DNA of 64,000 nucleotides from contig VXAY01002124.1 of NCBI GenBank assembly GCA_013399855.1, positions 19,292 through 83,291 on the forward strand. Reading direction: 5' to 3'. This document shows, piece by piece, positions 24,050 through 35,600 of the stretch; the first letter of the stretch is position 1, and each line of letters opens with the position of its first letter. A program made the translations under genes and the position numbers. The notes below the pieces were generated by a model. It made no database searches. It was not told the origin of the DNA and worked only from the letters and a program-made list of their open reading frames with translations. Source of the DNA: Oxyruncus cristatus (lineage: Eukaryota; Chordata; Aves; Passeriformes; Cotingidae).

Positions 24050-25770
24050 ACAGGCACGGGTCTGTGTGCTCAGCTCTGTGTCCCCTCACACCCCTTCTGT
24101 CTCACGAAACTAAAATCGTTCAGCAGCTGGTCCCCCTAGAAAAGGTTCTAGAAGAAAAAGCCAGTGCTTTCTGGATTCACTCCTCTTCTGCAGCCTGGAA
24201 ACTGCAGAGCCACCGAGGAGAAGATTCGCCTTCCTTCCCACGTGTATGCAGGATCACGTTCTTTCAGTCTCGAGGAGCCAGGACCCAAAACTGAACCCTT
24301 ACGCTAACTAATGGTCCCAGCCAGAAAAGCGCTTGGCTTTCAGCGCTCATCAAACCACCACGCGATGGCGGTGTGGACTTGCAAAAGAAGTCAACGTCCC
24401 AGGGCTAAACCAGCCAAGTTCCAAACCTCCCTGCCCTCAAATAAGCTGTGTCGGGACGGAGAGGTTTGGCTGACCTTCCACGTGCAAGCTCGTACTTGCG
24501 CGGCACTCGAGGGGCAACACAAGCTCCTTCCCAAGTATATGTACTATTGAATGTTTTCCCCCTCGGGCGGGTTCCAGCTACGGAATTGAAAACATCCGGC
24601 AAAAACCAGAGCTCACAAACGTGCCAGGCGAGAAAGCTGTTGCTGGCTCCACCTTCAGCTGCACCCACTGAACTGCACCACACACCCCGGTAATCTGCTC
24701 CTTCGGCTCTCTGTGCCATCGTAATCCTTCAGTCTCACAGAGTCAGGATCCGAAGCTGAACCCGGCCACTAACTGCTCAGACACTAAATGGACCAGGACA
24801 AAAAGCTCAACAGCTTGGCTTTTACATTCCCACTCCAGAGGTTCAGCAGCTGTAACTGATAGCACTGTGCACTAGGAAAAGCACTTCAACTCACCAGAAC
24901 ACTCTCTAAACTGCCCAGTGTGTGAATCCAAAAGCGATTTCCTTGCCAAAGAGAGGAATGAAGACCCCATATCCAAAACAGAAAATATCCAGGGGTTGTT
25001 CCCATACAGAAGTGCCAGAACACTGTAACTGGGCATTAACTCCCCAAGGCATCTGCACACCCACACTGGGGACAGCTGCTTACCTTGTCCATAGTAAACA
25101 GACTGCCAAACATCTCAGAAGGCCACCTGACAAACTGAAGACATTGGGAGGTTGCTCCCACACCAAAGGTGCCAGACAGAAAAACTGTTGCTGTCCCTTT
25201 CATTCCCTGGGCACCTAATTCTTTGCAGCACAAGCCCCAGGACTACGTGTTTTTATGAAGAGCACTCACTGTGATCCTTTTACAGAAGGTTAACTCCAAA
25301 ATCTGGGTACCCACTCAATCATTGCAATCGTCAGGGGATTGCTCCCACACAAAATGTCCCAGGACAGAAAGCTGCTCCTGGCTGCTGCAGCCTCTGATCT
25401 GCACCTGAAGCACTGGGATTACCTGCCTTCCTCCCCATGTAAAAGCACTGGGACACACTTTCAGGAGCCCAGACCCAAAAGTCGGGTACCATCTCCAGTG
25501 TTGCCAACATCCAAAAATTGCTCCTACGCAAAGCAGGGGGCAGGAGAGAACTGTCCTGCTGCAGTTTAGCTCCTCATGGTACCGCAAACAGTGGGAACAC
25601 ATCCTTTACTTCCCAAGGAAAGACACTCTTGATTCACTTCCTGCACCCCGCCCTAGAAATTTGGAGTCAATCCTCAAAAATTGTATGCACCTTGGATTTT
25701 CTACACCAGAGGTACCAGAACACAAAGCTGGGGCTGGTCTTTATGTCCCCTGGGTAGCCTGTCCTCTGCA
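24050..25770. repeat. Diverged tandem repeat, unit roughly 180-190 bases
   Basis: Several short landmarks recur in the same order through this interval. One is 'aggacccaaaactgaaccc', 'aggatccgaagctgaaccc' or 'agacccaaaagtcgggtacc', near 24279, 24747 and 25468, with weaker forms near 25288 and 25665. Another is 'ccagg(a/c)(c/g)agaaagctg(c/t)t(c/g)ctggct', near 24626 and 25368, with weaker forms near 24800, 25170 and 25725. Spacings are close to one to three times 185. The copies are strongly diverged, so this would be an old local satellite. I do not recognise the family. Confidence 0.5.
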
Positions 25771-25789
25771 CCTGAAACACTGGGCCTAG

Positions 25790-26085
25790 CTCTTTTCCTT
25801 CCCTTCTAAACCTCCCTTGCATTACTTCACATATCACCTTTACTTAACTGCCCCTTTCTTGCCTGGCCTTTCCTTGCTTTACCCGCCCTTGTTTGACTTC
25901 CATTGCCTTGCCTACCTCTCCTCTGCCTTGCCTAATTCTTCCTGGCCTTCCTTTGCCTTTCCTTGCCTATCCCTCCCTTGCCTTGCCCCTCTCTGCCGAC
26001 CTCTCCCTGCCTTGCATTGCCTTCCATACCCATCCTCTGCCTTGATGTGCCTACCCTTCCCTATCCTTGCCTGTCCTGTTTTCCA
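25790..26085. repeat. Pyrimidine-rich CTTGCC / CCTTGCC degenerate repeat
   Basis: About 300 bases dominated by C and T, with repeated 'ccttgcc', 'ttgccttgcc' and 'ctaccctcc' pieces. It has no coding potential. Confidence 0.85.
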
Positions 26086-26214
26086 GGTGTTACTAAGCAG
26101 GGAAAGTGTGTGTGTGGGGGGCTGGCATTGCCCCTTGCTCTTGGCTTGGCCAGAATAAATATTAATGTCCAAACAGGTCATGAGAATGGCTATGGGGCCT
26201 GGACATAGGGTTTA

Positions 26215-26690
26215 GGGCAGCAGGGAGAGGTTTTCTGGGGCTGGAAATAGGTGTGTGGGGGGGGCTAGGCTGTGTTTTAAGGGAACAGAGATGGATTTCA
26301 GCAGGGCTGGGGATGGTTTATGTTGGGCTGGAGATGGAACTTGAGGGGTAGGGATGGATATTGCGGGGTTTGGATGGATTTGGGGAGACTGGGGAGAGGT
26401 CTGGGGAGTTTGGATGGGTTTGGGGGGACAAGGGACTGGGTTTGGAGGACTGGAAAATTGTTTGGGGGGGCTGCATATGGGTCATGGGGGACTTGGGTTT
26501 CAGAGGATCAGGGAAGGGGTTTAGGAGGCTGGGAATGGGTTTTCAGGGGGCTGAGATGGGTTGGGGGTCACTTGGATCCATTTGGGGGGGACCAGGGATG
26601 TGGGTTTGGGTTTGTGGATGGATTTTGGGAGAGCAGGGCTGGATTCGGGGTGTCCAGTGCTGGGTTTCAAGGGGCTCCTCCACCCGGGCT
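26215..26690. repeat. G-rich strand-asymmetric tandem repeat upstream of the HIPK4-like gene
   Basis: Degenerate units such as 'tttggggggac', 'gggtttggaggactgg' and 'ggggctgggaatgggttt' give long G runs on the plus strand with almost no C. It ends about 150 bases before the HIPK4-like ATG. Open frames here translate to G/W-rich repeats and are not genes. Confidence 0.85.
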
Positions 26691-26839
26691 GCTTCTGCTG
26701 TGACATCATCAACAGAAGGTGCCGTCACGGCAGTGCTGGAACCCACAGTGCTGAGAGGCCGGTTTGGGACAGGTGTCCCCAGTCCCCACTGGGCACTGAG
26801 CGGTAGGATCCTGAGCCCCTGGCGAGGAGCCGACCCACC

Positions 26840-28595
26840 ATGGTGACACTGGTGGTAGGTGCCGAGTGCTACGACCTAGTGGCCACGGTCGGGAAGGGGA
26901 CCTTTGGGCAGGTGACCCAGGGCCAGCGCAGGAGCACCGGGGAGATGGTGGCCATCAAGATCCTGAGGAACCACGATCACAATGGCCAGATGGTGAGGAA
27001 CGAGCTGAGGCTGCTGCAGGCCTTGCAGGAGGGGGACGCGGAGCAGTCGCACATTGTCCGTTTCCTCGAGTCATTCAGCGACACGGTCTGGACCTACCTG
27101 GTCTTCGAGCTGCTGCAGCAAAACCTTTTGGATTTCCAAAAGCAGAACAATTTCTCGCCGCTGCCTGTCCGGCACATCCGTACCATCACGGCGCAGGTGC
27201 TGGCGGCGCTGGTCAAGCTGAAGGAGCTCTCCATCATCCACGCTGATCTCAAGCCGGAGAACATCATGCTGGTGGACCACTCGCGCTACCCATTCCGCAT
27301 CAAGCTCATTGACTTCGGCTCGGCTATCCTCCTCCCCGATGTCTGCCGTGTCCAGAAGCCCTACATCCAAACCCGCTTCTACCGGGCACCGGAGATCTTG
27401 CTGGGGTTGCCCTTCTGCGAGAAGGTGGATGTCTGGTCTTTGGGCTGTGTGATGGCTGAGCTTCACTTGGGTTGGCCGCTCTACCCCGGCAACAACGAGT
27501 ACGACCAGGTGCGTTACATCTGCTCCACCTTGGGACTGCCCCGGAGCGAGCTGCTCTGCGCTGCCCAGAAGACACAGTCCTTCTTCCGACAGGTCCCATG
27601 TTCCGTCGGTACCTGGCAGCTCAAACCACCGGGGAAGGTGATGGCAAAGCCAATGGAGAGGAGGGTGCATGTCTTCTCCTCCCTGGATCAGTTAGCGGCA
27701 GTGAACCTCTGCCTGGTGTCTGATCCCGACCAGGAGGAGATGGCCAAGCGCTGTGACCTGTACGGGATGGTGGAGCTGGTCAAGAGGATGCTCACCTGGG
27801 ACTCGCGCGAGCGGATCTCACCCAGCGCTGCCCTCCACCATCCCTTCATCTCCATGCAGGAGGTGAAGTCCCGCTTTGAGGACACCCACTACTACCAGCT
27901 CAGCCAGGAGGACCTGAGGGCATCCCGTAAGGATTCTAGCAGAGCCGAGATCTTCCCTGGCATGGAGAAAGGTGCCTTCATCCCCACTGGCCAGGGTGGC
28001 TTCCAGAAGGCCATTGCCCAGACGGGTGGGCTCAGCCTGGCTGAGCTGGCTGGGGACAACAGCAGCAAGAACCAGCAGGATGTCTGCCAAGCCCCTGGCC
28101 CCACGCACTGCAGCAGCCAGTGCCACCAGCATCACTGGTGTCCCGGGCCGGAGCCCACCAGCAGTCACTTGACCGTGCTGGGGTCTCCCAGCAGCGTGGA
28201 GCAGCACGGCCACTGCAACGGCCCGGTCGTCGGTGGCATCGCGGAGCAGAACCTGCGTGAAAGACGGTACAGCTCATCCCGTGCCAAGGTACAGGCACAG
28301 GGAGGGGGCTCCTGGGCACAGGCACTCTGGGACAATGGGTGCTTGGGCTCCCTTGGGTGCTTGGGGTGCCTGGTGCCCCATGTCCCCTGGTGCCACATGC
28401 CATGGGTGTTCGGGGTCCCTGGCGCCCACGGCCCCTACAGAGGAGGAGGTAACACTCAACCCCTCCCCATGCTTTGCCCCCCCTGCAGAGAGCTCCGGTG
28501 ATGCGGCGCGACCCCTGGAAGCCTTTAGAGATGTGGAGAACAGGCTCTGGCACGACGACACAGTGTCCAGAACAATTCTGCCACAGAGCTGGTGA
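26840..28595 (+). CDS. HIPK4-like protein kinase (homeodomain-interacting protein kinase family)
   Basis: The ATG at 26840 sits in a strong Kozak context (cccaccATGG). One exon holds the complete kinase: glycine loop GKGTFGQV (residues 18-25), catalytic Lys40 in VAIK, HADLKPEN (134-141; HAD replaces HRD as in all HIPKs), DFG at 158-160, activation-loop Tyr175 (PYIQTRFYRAPE), then FCEKVDVWSLGCVMAELHLG. These match HIPK4 better than HIPK1-3, and a C-terminal GGFQKAIAQTGGLSLAEL also resembles HIPK4. Residue 483 ends at AAG|GTACAG (28288). The likely acceptor near 28488-28490 gives a short tail ending at 28595, or at 28791 with the other acceptor; unspliced reading stops at 28501. HIPK4 is a testis-biased kinase in mammals. 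The protein (about 517 residues in the favoured model) is shorter than human HIPK4. No disabling change is seen. Confidence 0.87.
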
Positions 28596-28797
28596 CACCC
28601 CCAGCACCACTGAGCCCCCATGGCAACCCTGGCACATGCCCTGGCAGCCCAGAGCTTGCAGGAGACCTTCCTCATCCTCATCCCCAGGCACCCCAGCCAC
28701 CAAAACCCAGCGCCTTGCTGGTGGAGATCACGGCCAGGGCTGCACCACAACACACTGTACCAGATGCTCCCGGCTCTGTTTCTCCCATTGATCTCCC

Positions 28798-28803
28798 AAT
28801 AAA
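28798..28803 (+). terminator. Polyadenylation signal AATAAA of the HIPK4-like gene
   Basis: A canonical hexamer (cccAATAAAtgg) just after the last possible stop codon (28791). It gives a very short 3' UTR if the long C-terminal splice form is used, or about 200 bases if the tail ends at 28595. Confidence 0.7.
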
Positions 28804-29154
28804 TGGTTTTGCCAAAACCTGAGCATTTCAGCGGATTCATTGCCAGGGAGGTTTGCCAAGGCCCAGAAGTGACCCCAGGATTTGAGGTGCCTCAGCAGTG
28901 CCCAGCAACAGGGGGGGACGGTCACTGTCCTGGTCCCACTGGCCACTTCGTGGTTGGTACAAGCCAGGTGCCATTGGGCTCCTTACCCATCTGGGCACAC
29001 CCGGGCTCATGTTCAGCCGGCGTGTGCCCAGGTGGGCAGGCAGAGGAGCGGGCAGGGCTCCCCAGCCGGACCAGCTCTGGGGGCTGCGGGCAGATCGCGG
29101 TCCTGGGGGTCAGTGCTCCGCTCTGGAGACCCCGAGCCGCCCCTGCGGGACGGG

Positions 29155-29412
29155 CACCGGACACCCCCGGACACTCCAGACACCTCGGACATGCCGGGCA
29201 CCGCCAGGACACCCCGCATACCCTGAACATGCTGGACACCCTGGACATCCCGGGCACCGCCAGGACACCCCGGACACCCTGGACACCCTGGACATCCCGG
29301 ACATCCTGGACAACTTGGACATCCCGGGACACCCCGGACACCCTGGTCACGGCCCGGACACCGTCCAGACATCCCGGACAGTCCTGGACACCCCGGACAT
29401 CGCCCGGACAGG
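29155..29412. repeat. GC-rich minisatellite, 9-base unit GGACACCCC/GGACATCCC
   Basis: About 25-30 imperfect 9-base units such as ggacaccct, ggacatccc and ggacaccgc run almost to the assembly gap at 29443. It lies directly upstream of PPIH. Confidence 0.95.
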
Positions 29413-29442
29413 GCCGCGGCCCCTCCCGCTCCCCGCCCAGCC

Positions 29443-29626
29443 NNNNNNNNNNNNNNNNNNNNNNNNNNNNNNNNNNNNNNNNNNNNNNNNNNNNNNNNNN
29501 NNNNNNNNNNNNNNNNNNNNNNNNNNNNNNNNNNNNNNNNNNNNNNNNNNNNNNNNNNNNNNNNNNNNNNNNNNNNNNNNNNNNNNNNNNNNNNNNNNNN
29601 NNNNNNNNNNNNNNNNNNNNNNNNNN
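29443..29626. other. Assembly gap (N run) covering the 5' end of PPIH
   Basis: 184 N. The PPIH sequence resumes at 29627 inside the codon for the methionine of [10 protein letters not shown], so the start codon and roughly the first 25 residues are missing or lie in this gap. Confidence 0.99.
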
Positions 29627-32600
29627 TGAAGATCGAGCTGTTTGCCGATGTTGTGCCCAAAACGGCGGAGAACTTCAGGTAAGGAGCGGCTGCCCGTTCC
29701 TGCGGCTCCGCCTGGGCCGGCGCTGCGAGGGCTTTTCGGTGCAGGAATGTTTTGGGGGTTTTTTTGGTGTCAGTGATTACCTGCCCTCCCTCCCCGAACT
29801 GCTGCGCCTGCTTTGCGTCTCTCTCTTTACCAGAGATGCTGTGCGGTGTCCTGGTCCCCCCGGGGAGCCCGTCTGGCTGCAAGGGGGAGGACTCCAGTCC
29901 CCCTCTGCTTCCTCTGTGGAGCCTCTGATGTGCCCTGTGCACGTAGAACAGGCAGTGCCTTGTGCCGTGGTAGAGGTCTCCTGGCCACCTGGTTCTCCTG
30001 CAGTCAACTAAGGGATGCACCGTTTGCAATCCCACTTCCATCAGAGAGATGGACATACCCTGTTCTCTGTCAAGCACGGTGCCTGCCCCACGTTCCCCAT
30101 CTCTTACAGCCTTGGTGTTAAATCTCTGACCTCCTCGCCACAGAGGGCACAAGAATAGGTTTTGAAGAGGGAGTGGGGAGGAGCAGCCAGTTCCTGTTTC
30201 ACTGGGGACATCCCTGATGCAGTAAGGAAAGTCCTGTGTGCCAGTCAGCGCAGACCTCAATGCCTTCAGGGTTCACATGTGCCTCACACTCTGCTCTCTT
30301 TTTTGTTTTCCAGGCAGTTTTGTACAGGTGAATTCAGGTACGTGGATTACAGTGTCCTTTTAAGTGGCCCACTGGAGAAACAGGGCTGGGTGAGGTGGAA
30401 GAGGGGCTTGCCTGCGTGTTGTACCAGTACAAAATGGAAGAAATCTGCTCTGAGGAAATTGTGAGGGGCTCTGTGAGTCACAGCGGTGGCAGGTTTTCCC
30501 TTTTGGATGTGACTCTTTTTGTGCCCAGGTGGCTCTGAAAAGCCCTGTCTGCAAAACCCACCTGCTCATGCTGCACATTGCAGTGGGATCCTGTGAAAAT
30601 GGTAGTGTGGGTGTTGCAGGGAACCGAGTGATTTCATGTGCAGAGCCCATCTGAGGCTTCCTTTTGCCTCCAGCAGCAGCAGCTGAGAGGCTGCAGCTCT
30701 TGGTTGTATTTCAAGGCAGCTGCTAATGTATGGGGCAACCTTTGGGACTCTGAATTCTTGTGGGGGGTTTGTGTTGGGATATCCAGTAAGTTGAAAGGAT
30801 TTTCATTTTTACTTCCTTACAGGAAAGATGGTGTCCCTATAGGTTATAAAGGAAGCACTTTCCACAGGTAATTCATCTACTTTTTAGGCACTAAATAGCA
30901 TCCTGAGCCAGGTGTGGTTTTGGGACCTGCCTCGAGGCATTAGTGGCATTTGAGGTATTTGTGGGTCACGGCTGGTGTCATCATCCTCGTGTGGCTTTGG
31001 GGGATCTGGGGTGCTGTCAGGTGTGTATGCTGGGGTCACTGGGAGGAATCCCCCGTTCCCAGTGTGCCACGTGAGAGATCATTGTCTGGCATCTGTCACC
31101 TAATCGCTGTCGCTGGTGGAACAGCAGTGGGTCCCAAATGACCTGATATCTCAACCACTGATTTGTTGCAGATTTCAGGCTGCAGCACTCACAGACTGTT
31201 AACTTCTGTTGCACAGCGAGGCAGAACTCCTTTTTACCTTACACTGAGCTTTCTGAGGCATTTGTCCGCCAAGAACTAAGTGCTGTTTTACTTCTTTAGG
31301 GTAATAAAGGATTTCATGATCCAAGGAGGTGACTTCGTAAATGTATGTACTCCTGCATCCCTTTTGTCCTTTTCCTACCTACATTGTACAACATGCAGCT
31401 GTTTCCGAGGGTCCTTGCTGATTTATGGGATCTCTTCCTTTTCTGAGGTGTGCAGCAGTAAGTGGAGGTGTCCTCACAGCATTGCTGGCACCTTACTGCA
31501 ACAGACATTAATGTCCTTGAAAACAAATCTGGAACCTTGGGTGAACATACTTAACTTCTTCCCGAAATGTTTCCTCTCTGCAGTAGCCTGGCAATACTGC
31601 TGGAGGCTTTTAAAACTTGCAAAGGGTGGGTTTTTTTACCGTTTTCCTTCCCCCTTCTCTTGTCTTCCCCCAGACAACAAAGCTTTTTTATTAGCTTTGT
31701 AGAGAGACTGGAAGTGTCTAGTGCAAGAGGTCATTTAAATCAAAACTGACTTTTTGTTACTGAAGTAGAAAAGGGTTTGTGCCCGCAGTCGTGGTTGTGC
31801 TCTGGCTTGGGTATAAGCAGAGGGCAAGGCTGAAGTGCCACAGGATTTCTTCACTGTCCTGGGACCCAGTAAAATTACTTCATTTCTGGAAGTGTTTCAA
31901 AATATGAGGGGAGCGATAAAGATTTTTTTGGTATAAAACTTGGTTGTATGAAAGTCACTGAGAGATCTGACTGCGCAGTGGGTGGCTCAGCCACACCAGC
32001 CTCTGAGGTACTTGCTAATTGTGACACTGCTCAGACGTCCCAGTGGGCTTTATTAACTTCCCCTGCAGCTCAACAAGCTTTACAGATTGCTCCAGTATTT
32101 GGAATTTATACAGTATGTTTCTTACAAAGCCATTTGGGGAGCAAGCACGGTCCCACTGACCCCTGAGACATGGGTGTATGCTCCTGGCTCTGAGCTAACA
32201 GTTTAGGTAAGCCACAAAGAATGGGAGGAAAAGAAGCAAGAGCTGGGCAAGCAGAGCAAAAGATGTGGTGTTGCATGTGATATATTACTGGCATTTTTTG
32301 TTAACTGTTAACTTTGGCCTAATAAAGATCAGGTATGTTAAGCAGAAAGGCGAGGAAGGGGGAGAGGTTGCAGCAAGGCAGAAGAAATGGGGCTGAAGCG
32401 ACACAGAAAGGGAAAATCAACACAGAAATGGAATTTACTGTCAGAATAGCAAATTTAAGTGACTGTGCCAGAGATACCTGCTTGCATTGCTTCTACAGCT
32501 TTCCCTGGAGGACTCCTCACTGCAGCATTTTAAGGCCAGTCTGTTGAAGCGTCCCTGCTCAGTCCTTTTGGCATCATACAGGAGTGTTCTGAACTTGTGG

Positions 32601-35600
32601 GCTGTCAGAACTTACCACCTGCAGCTGTCACAGCCCACGCTGCTTTCATTTATGGGTGTCTTGAGATCTGAGTGCTCTGGCTTATAGTTAAATACAAGAT
32701 GTTTGGACTTGGTGGAAAGAACAGCAAAAACTAGAAAATCTGTATTTTAGAAACTGTCCCTGAAGAACAGGGAGATTGCTCCCCTGTTTCCAGTAAAGTC
32801 ACAAAAAATAAGGTCAAATACATAAACCCACCTTGAGCCGACTTTTTCTGTGCAACCACTTCTGCTTTCCTTGTCATACCAGCCCATACTTCTGTGTCCC
32901 CTCCCTTTTCCCTGTCAAGTCCAAGTGGGTCTGTACCAAGCAATCTGTAGCCTCCACCTTACTCTCTGAGAGGCTTGGACTTAACCCTTACCACCCCCAT
33001 GGGTTTCTGCCAACATGTGGATGGTGAACGACGAACTGTGTAGTTAGAAACCAGTTGCTGTTCCCGTTCAGAAATGAGACAATGACTGTGTCCGTGACTG
33101 GTGTATATAAATGGCAGCACAGCGTCCACTTTGGGCTGAGTTTGACCCCTTCCTCTTGCTTGGGGTTTTTAACTTAAATTTTTAAATTGAATTGTTCTGC
33201 AGCAATTGCTACAGAACAAATACTGTGGCTGACTGGGCACTTCTCTCGTGCAGGGAGATGGCACTGGAGTAGCCAGTATATACAGGGGTCCTTTTGCAGA
33301 TGAAAACTTCAAGCTGAAACACTCTGCTCCTGGCCTGCTCTCTATGGTGAGTGTGAAATAATGACATTACAGACTAAAAAGCTTTTGGTACTTTCTCTGT
33401 GCCTTTTTCCTAAGTGTATACATTATTTGCTGAACAGCAGAAATCTCCACCATTGGGTACGAGGTCTTGAAGACCTGCTTTGTAACTACTAGTCAGAAGC
33501 TACTCATGAGTTAATATCTTGAGTAACTCAGTAATCCTGATCCTGCATCATCCTTTCTTTGTTGCCTGTTGGAGCTCTGGGACAGGCTTGATCAGCTTTC
33601 AGGAGAGCTTGATCCTTACAGTGGTGAGTGGTGGTGTTTTCTTCTTCCCTAACACTGTTATCAAGCACTGGCCTTGGCAAGGATGAAACAGAGATATTTG
33701 GGAGTTCCAAAGCCACAGCAGTGTCACCGTGGTATCTTTCATGACAGACCTTCCTGTTCAGCAGAGTACAGAAACTGCAGCCATTGCATGTGGTCTGGTA
33801 GGAACAGTACCCTGACTTTTGGAAGAGGAAGCAAATGGAGCCAGTGCTTCAATGTTCCTATCCACAACTGCTTCTTCTCCAGCTCTTTCAGCTGCTGTGA
33901 CCTTAAAAATGCTTAGGGTATTCTTCATTTGGGTGAGCTATTCACCCAGTTCAGAACATGGCCCAAAAAGTGGTGTCATGGCACAGCTAAGCAGCCAGTG
34001 TGCTGTGGTGTGGGACAAGGAATCCACTCCAGTATTGCCAGCTTTGTGTTAAAGTGGCCTGGCTCTGAAGTCGTTCTGCTGAGTGAAACCATGGATGCCA
34101 GGAAGCATGGATCCCAGCTGGATTCTTCTGAAGCTGGCTAGCAATAACTAAAAAGCTGAAGCGAGCCTGTCCTCTGCAATCCTGCAGCTGCAAAACTCGC
34201 CCAGTTCACTTGTCAGCACAGAAATATGCTTTGGTAGCTCCTAGATGTCAATATTGCAAATGGACTTCAGTGTTGCAGAGATGTTTTCTTAACAGAGTGC
34301 AAGTGCTTTGGGTGCTGCACTCGGGTGTGAACTGAATTTCACGTCTGCATCCCACTTTTCCTGGGAGCCCTGTGCCAATACAATCATCACCTTTCTCATC
34401 CTGATCATCGGAACAGACACCTTGATTTTATTTTTATTCTGAGGAAACCTCCCAAATGGCAGAAATCAGCTGCCTTTTTTTTTCCCCCTGGTTCCTGGCT
34501 TTCAGTTTTCCTCAGGACAATACTGCAGCCAATAAGCACTCGTCATCAAAAAGTCCAGCCTTTTTTCAGGAGTGTGCTCTAGAGCTCGGACTTCAGCACA
34601 GTCTTGTGCTGAATGTGCCTTTGTAGAAACATAATAAAAAGTTGCTGACGTGGCTCTTGCACATGCTGGCGTGACCAGATGTGTATCTTGCTTCCTTTGG
34701 TTTGTGTAGCAAAAAGCTAAAAATAAGCTGGTCCAGAGCAACAGCTCTTTCTTACGTGAGATGGGTCTGCCTTCAGTTTTGGCCAGTCTGAAAGTGTAGA
34801 TTTGTCGTGTTTTGCCATTCTCAACCCCCAGGCAAACAGTGGCCCAAGTACCAACGGCTGCCAGTTCTTCATCACGTGCTCCAAGTGCGACTGGTTGGAT
34901 GGGAAGCACGTTGTGTTCGGTGAGTACCTGCAGCGGAGTCCCGGAGTGCCAGCTCACGGGCATCCCTGTGGGGCAGCTGTTAAAATCAGCTATACAGACA
35001 GCCATGGAATCTCCTCAGCTGGGAGAGACCCACAAGGATCACTGTGTCCCACTCGTGGCCCTGCACAGACACCCCAGCGATCCCCCCCCTGTCCCTCAGA
35101 GCAGTGTCCAAACCCTCCTGGAGCTCTGGCAGCCTTGGGGCCGTGACACTGCCCTGGGCAGCCTGGTCAGTGCCAACCACCCTCTGAGTATGGACTGCTC
35201 GTTCTTCCCTTCTTGCCTGTGCTAGTGCTTGCTTGTGCAGCCTGATACTGTGATGGATCATTGTTGAAATGAATCATTTTTTTCTCAGGTCAGCTTTAAT
35301 CCAGATCAGTTTCGTGATTGTGTTGCTGCACAAATCCTTGTGCCAGTGCAGGCGGCACCGATCAGTCAAGGGATCCCTTTCTTTTCCACTGTCAGAGAGG
35401 ACTGAGCTTTCAGCAGAGTTTTTGGACAGTAATTCTGTGAAACCACATCTGCCAACTTGCATTTACTGCTGCTTGAGCTGTAGGAATTCCAGGCCAGCCT
35501 TAAGCTGATGTCCTACTTATTGCTCCCCCTAATTCTTAAATAACACTGATACTGCTCATTGCCGGGTTTGCATCATTACAAGGGTTGTGTTGCTGGAGAG

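Noticed and set aside
26320..26846. G/W-rich open frames upstream of the kinase
   Set aside because: These are translations of the G-rich tandem repeat; the kinase itself has a strong start at 26840.
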